Positions 1 through 5,312 of a stretch of 5,312 nucleotides of DNA are shown here, piece by piece. The DNA is from JBFJVD01 sp041624375 (GTDB taxonomy: Bacteria; Chloroflexota; Anaerolineae; Anaerolineales; E44-bin32). The position numbers and the translations under genes were made by a program. Within the stretch, counting starts at the first letter, position 1. Every line of letters starts with the position of its first letter. Where the stretch lies: NCBI GenBank assembly GCA_041624375.1, contig JBFJVD010000204.1, positions 1 through 5,312 of the forward strand, in the 5' to 3' direction. Below the pieces are notes generated by a model. It was not told the origin of the DNA. It saw only the letters and a list, made by a program, of their open reading frames with translations, and did not search any database.

Positions 1-1
1 C

Positions 2-202
2 AAGGGCGCCATCGACGAAGCGCTGCGGGCCCGCGAAAGCGGCCAGAAGCAGATCATCGCCTTCAACCTGTCCGGCCACGGCCACTTCGACCTGGGCGCC
101 TACGACGCCTACCTGAAGGGCGAACTCGAACACTACGAGTATCCCGAAGACCTCGTCAGGGAAGCCATGCAGCACCTGCCCGAAATCGAACTGCCTGCCT
201 GA
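2..202 (+). CDS. trpB: TrpB2-like tryptophan synthase beta chain, C-terminal end (partial)
   Basis: Only the last 66 codons and the TGA stop lie in the window, and the 5' part is cut off. The visible peptide contains FNLSGHGHFDLGAYDAYL followed by an acidic, tyrosine-containing tail (LEHYEYPED). The SGHG-FD-AYDAYL pattern is typical of the C-terminus of the TrpB2 class of PLP-dependent tryptophan synthase beta chains. That enzyme joins indole (or a related substrate) with L-serine to give tryptophan in the cytoplasm. The PLP lysine and glycine-rich phosphate loop would lie upstream and cannot be checked. TrpB2 proteins are often encoded apart from trpA, and no trp gene follows here. A strong terminator lies 14 bases after the stop, so this gene ends its transcription unit. 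The family call is fairly secure. The substrate is less so, because some TrpB2 proteins may not work in tryptophan synthesis. Confidence 0.85.
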   Translation, partial: KGAIDEALRARESGQKQIIAFNLSGHGHFDLGAYDAYLKGELEHYEYPEDLVREAMQHLPEIELPA

Positions 203-215
203 AGAGGAGGCCGAT

Positions 216-274
216 CCAGCGGAGCACTCCGGAGGTTCAGACCCACCAGGGTGCTCCGCTGGCCCTTCCTTTTC
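216..274 (+). terminator. Rho-independent terminator after trpB2
   Basis: A perfect 12-bp inverted repeat, CCAGCGGAGCAC at 216-227 and GTGCTCCGCTGG at 251-262, encloses a 23-base loop whose ends can add a G-U and a C-G pair. A pyrimidine-rich run ending in four T (263-273) follows. It sits just after the trpB2 stop and before the ribosome site of the next gene, so it should separate the two units. The T tract is interrupted by C residues, so termination may be incomplete. Confidence 0.85.
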
Positions 275-336
275 ACCCGAAATCGAAGTAGCATAGCGCC
301 ACCCCTCAGACCGGTGCAGATGCCTGATCGACTGGC

Positions 337-342
337 AGGAGG
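337..342 (+). promoter_or_regulatory. Ribosome binding site that fixes the S49 peptidase start
   Basis: AGGAGG lies 10 bases before the ATG at 353. The frame is open back to a GTG at 251, but that GTG is the first codon of the terminator's right arm. The in-frame ATG at 320 has no comparable Shine-Dalgarno sequence. The start at 353 also puts the hydrophobic segment near the N-terminus, as expected for an anchored S49 protein. Confidence 0.75.
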
Positions 343-352
343 AGCGCAAGTT

Positions 353-1231
353 ATGGCGGAAGAGCGCCCGAAAGGCAGGGTGGCCTCTCCTACATCACTG
401 TTGCTGTGGCTGCTGTTGCCGCTGCTTATCGGGATTGGAATCTCGCTGCTCATCCCCCAGCCGGTGATCGGCGTGATCGTCCTCAGCGATGCCATCTTCT
501 TTCCAACCGCCGAAGACCTGATCACCCAAATTGAGTATGCCTACGAGGCGCCGGAAGTTCGGGCTGTGGTCCTGGTGCTCGACAGCCCCGGCGGGACGGT
601 GACGGACACCGAAGCCGTCTATCTGGAACTCGCCCGACTGCGAACGCGCAAACCCGTCGTGACCATGGTCCACGGTCTCGCAGCGAGCGGCGCGTATTAT
701 CTGGCGGTGGGAACGGATGAGATCGTCGCAGGGCCTTCTGCCCCGATCGGGAATGTCGGCGTGATCACCCAGCTCCCGCCCAGGCCCGAACTGCTTGAAG
801 ATATCGTTTCGACCGGACCCTACAAGCTGTGGGGTGCGCCGCGGGACGTATTGCTGCGCCGGATGGAAGTCATCAAGCAGGGCTTCTTCCAGGCTGTTGC
901 GCTGGGTCGCGGCGACCGGCTTCAAATTGACGCCGAAATCCTGCTGCGCGGGGAAATTTGGCCGGCAGGGATGGCGTTGGAGATGGGCCTCATCGACGAG
1001 CTTGGCTCGCGCACGCGCGCCATTGAGCGCGCCGCCGAGTTGGCACGGGTGGCCCACTATCAAGTCGCCGATCTGCGCGTGCTGGCCGGTATCCCGGATG
1101 ACCCCGTCGTGCCTTTCTTCCAGACGACCGAAGACGGCCTGCAGACTCCCTACCCGCGCCTGCCGGGGCTTTATCTACTCTACATTCCACCCTTCGAGGG
1201 CGTTCCAGCGGCGGAAGGGGGAGCTCCATGA
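353..1231 (+). CDS. Membrane-anchored S49 family serine peptidase (SppA/SohB-like)
   Basis: This 292-aa protein resembles short, single-domain S49 peptidases, which cleave leftover signal peptides or membrane protein segments with a Ser-Lys dyad. A short N-terminal stretch precedes one hydrophobic segment (about residues 16-34), so the catalytic domain should face outward. The conserved LDSPGG motif is at 77-82. The nucleophile motif is ASGAYY at 111-116, with Ser112 the likely nucleophile; many relatives have ASGGYY. The segment after it, DEIVAGPSAPIGNVGVI (122-138), matches the family. Lys158 in GPYKLWGAP is the likely general base by its position relative to known short SppA proteins. MALEMGLIDELGS (207-219) is the usual domain end. 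A tail of about 50 residues follows and looks specific to this lineage. The stop overlaps the next ATG by 4 bases, so translation is probably coupled. No NfeD gene is adjacent. The family is secure; the substrate is unknown. Confidence 0.88.
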   Translation: MAEERPKGRVASPTSLLLWLLLPLLIGIGISLLIPQPVIGVIVLSDAIFFPTAEDLITQIEYAYEAPEVRAVVLVLDSPGGTVTDTEAVYLELARLRTRKPVVTMVHGLAASGAYYLAVGTDEIVAGPSAPIGNVGVITQLPPRPELLEDIVSTGPYKLWGAPRDVLLRRMEVIKQGFFQAVALGRGDRLQIDAEILLRGEIWPAGMALEMGLIDELGSRTRAIERAAELARVAHYQVADLRVLAGIPDDPVVPFFQTTEDGLQTPYPRLPGLYLLYIPPFEGVPAAEGGAP

Positions 1232-2709
1232 GGCGTCCTTTCATCTGGATGGCGCTTGGCGCGCTGCTTATCCCGATCGTCGCCCGCTCGCTGTGGTTCT
1301 ACCGGGGCGTCTACCGGCCGCCAGCCGAGGTTCCGCTGCCCGGCTATGCCGAACTAACGATCCCTTCGCCGCCAGCCGGTGACGCCGAACCCGACGCAGA
1401 ACCTTCAGATGCAGGCTCGGGGGCGGTTGTGGTTATCGATCTCGCCCATGGAAATCGCTTTCAGCTGCCAGAGATTCAAGCCCTGACGGATGCGCTCACC
1501 CGGCGCGGCGCACGAATCGAGCTCATTCTCGACACCTTCGATGTTAATGCACTCCCGCTCGCCGAACGGCTGAAGTATGCCAGCGGCTACCTGGTGATCG
1601 CCCCCGGAAGAGTCTACAGCGCAGGCGAGATCGGGTCCGTAACGCGCTTCGTCGACAATGGCGGACGCATGCTGGTCATCAGCGACCCAACACGCAGCGA
1701 CCCGTTCAGTTCGTTCGTCGGCGCGGATTTTGGCGCTTCGGCTGTCGGCGCCGTGGCTTCGATCAACCGCCTGATTGAGCCGTTCGGCCTGGTCTTTGCC
1801 GACGACCATCTCTACAACCAGGTTGAGAACGAAGGGAACTTCCGGAATCTCATTCTTCGGAATTTCGCGGCCGACCCGCTCACCGAGGGTCTCGGGCAAG
1901 TGACCTTTTACGGCGCCCGCTCAATCCATACGGCCGAGGGCTCCCCCCTGATCATGGGCGATGATCGCACCTTCTCAAGCCTGAGTGATCAACCGATGCA
2001 GACGGCCGTTGCGGTTCGCGACGCGAGTGGCAGCGTGCTGGCGCTCGGCGACTTCACCTTTCTCACTTCGCCCTACTATCGGGTCGCCGATAACGCACAC
2101 CTGATCGAGCATCTGGCCGACCACTTGCTCAGTGGATCGCGGACGCTCGATCTGGCCAACTACCCCTACATCTTCCGCAGCCCGGTAACTTTGCTCCAAT
2201 CGGAATCGCTCAACCTGGCCGCGGAGACTCTTGCGTCTGTGGCCCAGCTCCAGGCCAGCCTCGCGAGCCGTGGGGTGGCGCTTAATCTGGCCGACGAGCT
2301 CTCCGAAGGGGAGGATGCGATCGCGCTCGGGCTCTATGACAGTGACGATCCCCTGCTGGTCGAACTGCTCGCGGGGTTCGAGGTGACGCTTCCAGGCGAG
2401 TCCGATGACGGTTCGCTGGTTGTGGAGGATCTGGGGCCTGTGCGGCCGACTGGAGTTGGCTTGATTCTCGTTCAGCGAGATGAAGAGCGCACCCTGATGA
2501 TCCTGGTGGCGCAGACCTCCGAAGACCTCGCCTCGCTGCTTGACATCGCCGCCTCCGGAAACCTGGCAGGCTGTCTTGTCCGCACCAGCGCCGCGATCTG
2601 CGCGGTTGGATTGGGTGAGGGTTTTGGGTTCGGATTCGAGCAGGACTTCTTCTTCCCGGAGGATGAGTTCGGCGATCTTTTCACCCCGACGCCGGTCCCC
2701 TCCCCCTAG
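1228..2709 (+). CDS. Membrane-anchored protein with DUF4350/GldG-like domain, function unknown
   Basis: This 493-aa protein starts with an N-terminal membrane anchor (about residues 4-25), then a Pro/Ala/Asp/Glu-rich linker (31-65). The next part, about 66-305, looks like the alpha/beta, glutamine-amidotransferase-like fold of DUF4350 and GldG-type proteins. It opens with VVVIDLAHGNRFQLPE (67-82), has LVIAPGRVYSAGEI (122-135) and FVDNGGRMLVISD (141-153), and closes with LALGDFTFLT (271-280) before DNAHLIEHLADHLL (288-301). I see no Cys-His-Glu amidotransferase triad, so it is probably a binding or scaffold domain. Residues 310-470 form a second alpha/beta-looking region that I do not recognise, with Cys449 and Cys458 close enough for a disulfide. 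The tail is acidic and aromatic, ending in TPTPVPSP. The start overlaps the peptidase stop as ATGA, with GGGGGAG 4 bases upstream, so the two are likely made together. The fold call is by eye and moderate. Confidence 0.7.
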   Translation: MRRPFIWMALGALLIPIVARSLWFYRGVYRPPAEVPLPGYAELTIPSPPAGDAEPDAEPSDAGSGAVVVIDLAHGNRFQLPEIQALTDALTRRGARIELILDTFDVNALPLAERLKYASGYLVIAPGRVYSAGEIGSVTRFVDNGGRMLVISDPTRSDPFSSFVGADFGASAVGAVASINRLIEPFGLVFADDHLYNQVENEGNFRNLILRNFAADPLTEGLGQVTFYGARSIHTAEGSPLIMGDDRTFSSLSDQPMQTAVAVRDASGSVLALGDFTFLTSPYYRVADNAHLIEHLADHLLSGSRTLDLANYPYIFRSPVTLLQSESLNLAAETLASVAQLQASLASRGVALNLADELSEGEDAIALGLYDSDDPLLVELLAGFEVTLPGESDDGSLVVEDLGPVRPTGVGLILVQRDEERTLMILVAQTSEDLASLLDIAASGNLAGCLVRTSAAICAVGLGEGFGFGFEQDFFFPEDEFGDLFTPTPVPSP

Positions 2710-2793
2710 CCTCGCATCCGGTTCACATGCAGAAGGGGCAGTAAGGCACTTCGTTTCATCCCGACGCGCAACCAGAATGAGTCGTATGTCCCG

Positions 2794-4125
2794 ATGAGCA
2801 CCCAGGGCCTGCGCTATCTCGGCGCAATCCTGACCCTATTTGGCCTCCTCAACGCCTGCGGCCCGCCGCAACCCACGGCATCTCCAAATGCTGGCGCCTC
2901 AGCGACCCCTCGCCGGCTCCCGACGGTCAACCCGACGCCTGCCCTGGAGATCGAATTCTCAGATCTCGTCATCCGTGCGGATCCACATGAGCCAGGCCTC
3001 TGGCAAGTTTTCGGCCTGCTGCGAAATGACTCAAGCATTCCGCTCGCCGACATGGCCATTCAAGTCACAATCGAGTATGCAGTGGACGATCCCCCCATAG
3101 CGATTGTGGTACCTCCGCTTCTTGCGCGTCTCGGCCCGGGGGAAGAGAGCCCGTTCGTCGGCGTGATTGAACATGATGAAGAGCCGTCAGGCGCTCGCGC
3201 CGCGCTGGTCGAGTACACACAGATCGACCTTGAACGAGCACAGCTCGACCTTCAGATCCTGGACATTGTGTCTGAAGGGAACCACACCTTGCTCCTGGGC
3301 GAGGTTGGGAACGAGAGCCGCCGCGAGGTAGAGATCGCCGGCTTGAGCGCATGGGCGCTCGACTCATCGGGCGAATTGATTGTGGCGGCTCCTGCGCTTA
3401 TCTACCCCCAGTCCCTGCCGGCTGAGGGCCATGCCCCGTTCCTCGCCCGGATCAGCGGCACTCTGGATGAACCCGAATGGATCGTCTCGGTGGACGCCGT
3501 CCGAGCCGAACCAACCGAGGAGATGAACATTCCCATCGTGAATGGCCCATTCCTAAGGGCGGATTCACAGGGCGCGCCGTTCCTTGTGGGCGAACTCAGG
3601 AATGATTCTCGAAGCGCGGCTTCGCTCAGCCTGATCCTCTCCATTCGGAGATCAGACAGATTGCTGGCCCTGGCTGAGCTTCACCCTCCGCTCCCGCTGC
3701 AGGCGGGCGAGGCACTTGCCTTTTCCGTCGGTGAATTCTACGGGCTCGAAACGCGCATCCCCACGGCTCTTGCCGACGAGGAGGATTTGGATATCCAGAC
3801 GTATATTCACGCCGGCCCGGCACTGCCGGAGGCGCGAGTCCCGCTCTCGCTGCAGATCGAGGGAATCGAGACGGTGGGGAGTTCGATCTTCTTTCGTGGC
3901 ACGATGGAAGGGCCGGGCGAGGCTGCCTTGCGCCGCCCAACCGTCTTTGCCACGCTGCGCTCGACAGGCGGGGAGCTGCTGACTGCGGGCTGGGCTACGC
4001 CGGCCGAACAGCTGGAAGCTGGAGAGGTGCTGCCCTTCGTTCTCCCCCTCCGACTTCCTCAGGGCGTTGAGCCGTCCGCTGCTGAATTCGACCTGCGTGG
4101 ATTCGCGCTCTTGATCGATGACTAG
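2794..4125 (+). CDS. Lipoprotein with about four FxLyD-like beta-domain repeats, function unknown
   Basis: This 443-aa protein has a lipoprotein signal: Arg7, a hydrophobic core (8-19) and a lipobox LNAC with Cys22 as the likely lipidated residue. Asn at -2 is unusual but tolerated. A Pro/Thr/Ser/Ala-rich linker (23-50) suits a surface tether. The rest is four units about 97 residues apart, each with a Gly-x-x-x-Asn turn and, some 40 residues later, a Leu-x-x-Gly-x-x-x-Phe type motif. The turns are GLLRNDS (74-80), GEVGNES (169-175), GELRNDS (266-272) and the weaker GTMEGPG (369-375). The later motifs are LGPGEESPF, LPAEGHAPF, LQAGEALAF and LEAGEVLPF. This resembles FxLyD or related Ig-like domains, which are common on bacterial surface proteins. 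The start is the only ATG, GTG or TTG available in frame after the preceding stop; no good Shine-Dalgarno precedes it. It lies 84 bases after the previous gene and is probably in the same operon. No catalytic motif is visible. Confidence 0.78.
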   Translation: MSTQGLRYLGAILTLFGLLNACGPPQPTASPNAGASATPRRLPTVNPTPALEIEFSDLVIRADPHEPGLWQVFGLLRNDSSIPLADMAIQVTIEYAVDDPPIAIVVPPLLARLGPGEESPFVGVIEHDEEPSGARAALVEYTQIDLERAQLDLQILDIVSEGNHTLLLGEVGNESRREVEIAGLSAWALDSSGELIVAAPALIYPQSLPAEGHAPFLARISGTLDEPEWIVSVDAVRAEPTEEMNIPIVNGPFLRADSQGAPFLVGELRNDSRSAASLSLILSIRRSDRLLALAELHPPLPLQAGEALAFSVGEFYGLETRIPTALADEEDLDIQTYIHAGPALPEARVPLSLQIEGIETVGSSIFFRGTMEGPGEAALRRPTVFATLRSTGGELLTAGWATPAEQLEAGEVLPFVLPLRLPQGVEPSAAEFDLRGFALLIDD

Positions 4126-4214
4126 GGGGCGTCCACAATGCGGAGCAACCCATGAATTGGGCTGATCTCAAGGCCGGGCGCCCGCCGCAACTGAGGGCCG
4201 TTCCGTCCGGTACG

Positions 4215-4424
4215 CTATTCGTCCTGAGCAGGTCGCTTGAAGTAAAAGGTATGGGCGCCGGACTCGGGATCGGGGACCACAGACACCAGCTCCCAACCAT
4301 CCGAGTAGATCTGATCCCAGGCGCCGCGTTCAGTCAGGTGCCGGTCCTTGCGGTTTTCCAGAAGACCGGCGCCAAGGAAGTGGAGGTTGTTCCCCTCCAG
4401 CCTGCAGTGCTCCCAGCGTTGCAT
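4215..4424 (-). CDS. Small DUF4177-like protein, function unknown
   Basis: This 69-aa minus-strand product begins MQRWEHCRLE and contains WDQIYSDGWELVSVVPDP (36-53) and a FYFKRP end (60-65). The pattern W-E-Y/H near the start, then GWELVSV, then an aromatic pair with KRP is typical of small DUF4177-like proteins, usually 60-80 aa and thought to form a compact alpha/beta fold. No catalytic residue, signal peptide or membrane segment is seen, so it is probably cytoplasmic. The ATG at 4424 is chosen because GGGAGGG sits 4 bases before it. A longer reading from 4454 would place this site inside the coding part. It converges with the lipoprotein gene across 89 bases in which I find no clear hairpin terminator, and it diverges from pdhA. 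The plus-strand frame over the same bases looks like a shadow. That this is a gene is well supported; its role is unknown. Confidence 0.8.
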   Translation of the reverse strand: MQRWEHCRLEGNNLHFLGAGLLENRKDRHLTERGAWDQIYSDGWELVSVVPDPESGAHTFYFKRPAQDE

Positions 4425-4456
4425 GCAACCCTCCCGAGGGCTCGTTTTCAACACTC

Positions 4457-4465
4457 AGAATAGCA
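4457..4465 (-). promoter_or_regulatory. Candidate extended -10 promoter for the DUF4177-like gene
   Basis: Read on the minus strand the bases are TGCTATTCT: a TG-n extension followed by TATTCT, which matches 4 of 6 positions of TATAAT. It lies about 33 bases before the ATG at 4424, giving a short leader that contains the Shine-Dalgarno. No good -35 hexamer is seen 16-18 bases upstream, so this rests on the extended -10 and its position alone. Confidence 0.4.
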
Positions 4466-4494
4466 CGCATCCAATTGCAGCGGCTGGCCCGAAG

Positions 4495-4506
4495 GATTCG
4501 AGAATC
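4495..4506. promoter_or_regulatory. Palindrome in the pdhA promoter, candidate operator
   Basis: GATTC, a 2-base centre GA, then GAATC form an inverted repeat that ends 4 bases before the extended -10 of pdhA. It lies in the -35/-10 spacer, where a bound dimeric repressor would block RNA polymerase. Short palindromes also arise by chance, and the regulator, if any, cannot be named. Confidence 0.35.
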
Positions 4507-4510
4507 GATT

Positions 4511-4519
4511 TGATATAAT
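4511..4519 (+). promoter_or_regulatory. Extended -10 promoter for pdhA
   Basis: TGATATAAT is a perfect TG-n-TATAAT extended -10 element. Transcription should begin near 4526, giving a leader of about 120 bases before the ATG at 4646. The hexamer at the usual -35 distance (4491-4496, GAAGGA) is poor, which fits a promoter relying on its extended -10, an activator, or both. Confidence 0.65.
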
Positions 4520-4525
4520 CGGCAA

Positions 4526-4645
4526 CGCTCTGCCTCGCCGCGCCCGCTCGGAGGCGATCGCGACGCGCGGCATGCGGGGGTGTTCCGATTCATCGAAGCG
4601 CTTTTGCTTTGGCAGAGATTTCTTGGTGCCATTTGAGGAGTTTGT
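4526..4645 (+). other. pdhA 5' leader with possible secondary structure
   Basis: The predicted leader is GC-rich in its first half. GCCGCGC (4537-4543) can pair perfectly with GCGCGGC (4565-4571), and a competing pair GCCTC (4532-4536) with GAGGC (4551-4555) overlaps it. A weaker hairpin, TGGCA (4610-4614) with TGCCA (4627-4631), lies just before the Shine-Dalgarno GAGGAG (4635-4640). I recognise no known riboswitch or T-box, and no T tract makes it a clear attenuator. Confidence 0.3.
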
Positions 4646-5312
4646 ATGAATAAGAAGCAGCAAGTGCAGATGTATTACGAGATGGTGCTCATCCGCCGGG
4701 TCGAAGAGCGATCAGCACAGCTCTACCAAGAGGGGAAGATTGGCGGCTTCCTTCACCTGTACATCGGGCAGGAAGCCGTGAGCACCGGACTCATCGCCGC
4801 CCGCAAGCCGCAAGACCGCGTCATCACAGCCTATCGCGATCATGGGGTGGCGCTCAACGTCGGGATCGAAGCGAAAATCGTGCTTGCTGAGCTCCTTGGC
4901 AAGCGAACCGGAACGTCCTGTGGTTTCGGCGGCTCGATGCATATGGCCGACGTCGAGAAGAACTTCTGGGGCGGCCATGCGATCGTCGGCTCTCACCTGG
5001 CGTTCGCAGCCGGGATGGCGCTGGCCGACAGCTACAACGGCGGGGAGGCCGTCACCATCTGCATGTTCGGTGACGGCGCCTCCAACATCGGCTACTTCCA
5101 CGAGTCGCTGAACCTGGCGGCCGTTTGGGACCTGCCGGTGCTCTGGGTCTGCGAGAACAATCAGTATGGGATGGGCACCGCGGTGAACCGCGCCTCGGCA
5201 CTTGAAGAAATCCATATGAAAGGCGAAGGCTACGGGATCCCGCATGCCCGCGTGGACGGCATGGATGTGATGAAGGTCTATGAGGCCAGCAAGGAGGCCA
5301 TGGAGCAGGTGC
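4646..5312 (+). CDS. pdhA: Pyruvate dehydrogenase E1 component, alpha subunit (partial, 3' end cut)
   Basis: The first 222 residues of a thiamine-diphosphate enzyme are present; the full protein is usually about 320-370 aa, so roughly a third is missing. It is the alpha half of the E1 heterotetramer, which decarboxylates pyruvate and passes the acetyl group to the E2 lipoyl domain. Family motifs are GGFLHLYIGQEAV (33-45), TAYRDHG (61-67), CGFGGSMHM (92-100) and GGHAIVGSHL (109-118). The ThDP and metal site is GDGASN (142-147) to ENN (170-172), with the normal spacing of about 30 residues, followed by QYGMGT (173-178). The start is fixed by GAGGAG 5 bases before the ATG. No signal peptide is seen, so it is cytoplasmic. 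Genes for E1-beta and E2 would be expected downstream, outside the window. A branched-chain 2-oxoacid or acetoin dehydrogenase alpha subunit is the main alternative; the sequence looks closest to the pyruvate type. Confidence 0.9.
   Translation, partial: MNKKQQVQMYYEMVLIRRVEERSAQLYQEGKIGGFLHLYIGQEAVSTGLIAARKPQDRVITAYRDHGVALNVGIEAKIVLAELLGKRTGTSCGFGGSMHMADVEKNFWGGHAIVGSHLAFAAGMALADSYNGGEAVTICMFGDGASNIGYFHESLNLAAVWDLPVLWVCENNQYGMGTAVNRASALEEIHMKGEGYGIPHARVDGMDVMKVYEASKEAMEQV

Noticed and set aside
289..294. TAGCAT as a -10 element for the envelope cluster
   Set aside because: It matches only 4 of 6 consensus bases and the hexamer at -35 distance (TTCCTT at 266-271) is poor. A promoter is expected between 275 and 337 because of the terminator, but I cannot place it with confidence.
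251..352. N-terminal extension of the S49 peptidase from the GTG at 251 or the ATG at 320
   Set aside because: The GTG is part of the terminator stem, neither start has a good Shine-Dalgarno, and the extension would bury the membrane anchor behind unrelated residues. The ATG at 353 has AGGAGG upstream.
395..1063. 222-codon minus-strand frame opposite the S49 gene
   Set aside because: It is antisense to a clear peptidase gene, its product is His/Gln/Arg-rich without recognisable motifs, and long antisense frames are common in GC-rich coding DNA.
2540..2797. 85-codon plus-strand frame ending ATGA at the lipoprotein start
   Set aside because: Most of it lies out of frame inside the DUF4350-like gene, its product is Ser/Arg/Pro-rich low-complexity sequence as expected of a GC-rich shadow, and no ribosome site was seen. 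Only its last codons are noted as a possible coupling mini-frame.
4167..4200. GC-rich palindrome (CGGGCGCCCG at 4175-4184) as a terminator between the convergent genes
   Set aside because: The perfect palindrome leaves no loop, longer pairings are weak, and no T tract follows on either strand.
4152..4463. 103-codon plus-strand frame over the DUF4177-like gene
   Set aside because: It is antisense to a gene with recognisable motifs and a strong ribosome site, and its own product shows no family features.
4554..4561. GCGATCGC octamer resembling the HIP1 repeat of cyanobacteria
   Set aside because: A single copy in a GC-rich leader is expected by chance, and nothing else in the window suggests a cyanobacterium.
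4712..5245. 177-codon minus-strand frame opposite pdhA
   Set aside because: It is fully antisense to the well-conserved E1-alpha gene and shows no recognisable motif.

Overview
The window is GC-rich, densely coding bacterial chromosome. The likeliest source is a member of the Chloroflexota (Anaerolineae-like). This is a guess from three things: a TrpB2-type tryptophan synthase beta end, Thr/Pro/Ser-rich linkers and tails on predicted exported proteins, and envelope proteins of unassigned function beside ordinary metabolic genes. I see no tRNA, rRNA, CRISPR array, insertion sequence, phage gene or attachment site.

Layout from left to right. (1) The last 66 codons of a TrpB2-like gene end at 202. 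A strong hairpin terminator follows, with a perfect 12-bp stem (216-262). (2) A plus-strand group of three predicted envelope genes runs from 353 to 4125. The first is a short S49 (SppA/SohB-like) membrane serine peptidase. The second overlaps it by 4 bases (ATGA) and is a membrane-anchored protein with a DUF4350/GldG-like alpha/beta domain. The third, after an 84-bp gap, is a lipoprotein built from about four copies of a ~97-residue beta-rich unit resembling FxLyD domains. (3) A small minus-strand gene (4215-4424) encodes a 69-aa protein resembling DUF4177, convergent with the lipoprotein gene. (4) A 221-bp divergent intergenic region separates it from the plus-strand start of a pyruvate dehydrogenase E1-alpha gene (from 4646, cut by the window end). 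This region holds an extended -10 promoter for each direction, an imperfect palindrome against the E1-alpha -10 element, and a GC-rich leader that could fold.

How the genes relate. The flanking trpB2 and pdhA genes are metabolic, appear to be separate transcription units, and show no link to the central cluster. The three central products are all predicted to be attached to the membrane with their main domains facing outward. They may share an envelope task, such as membrane protein quality control or surface protein processing, but the sequence does not say which. This cluster and the pdhA control region are the parts most worth following up. Nothing here is an obvious defence, mobile or biosynthetic system.
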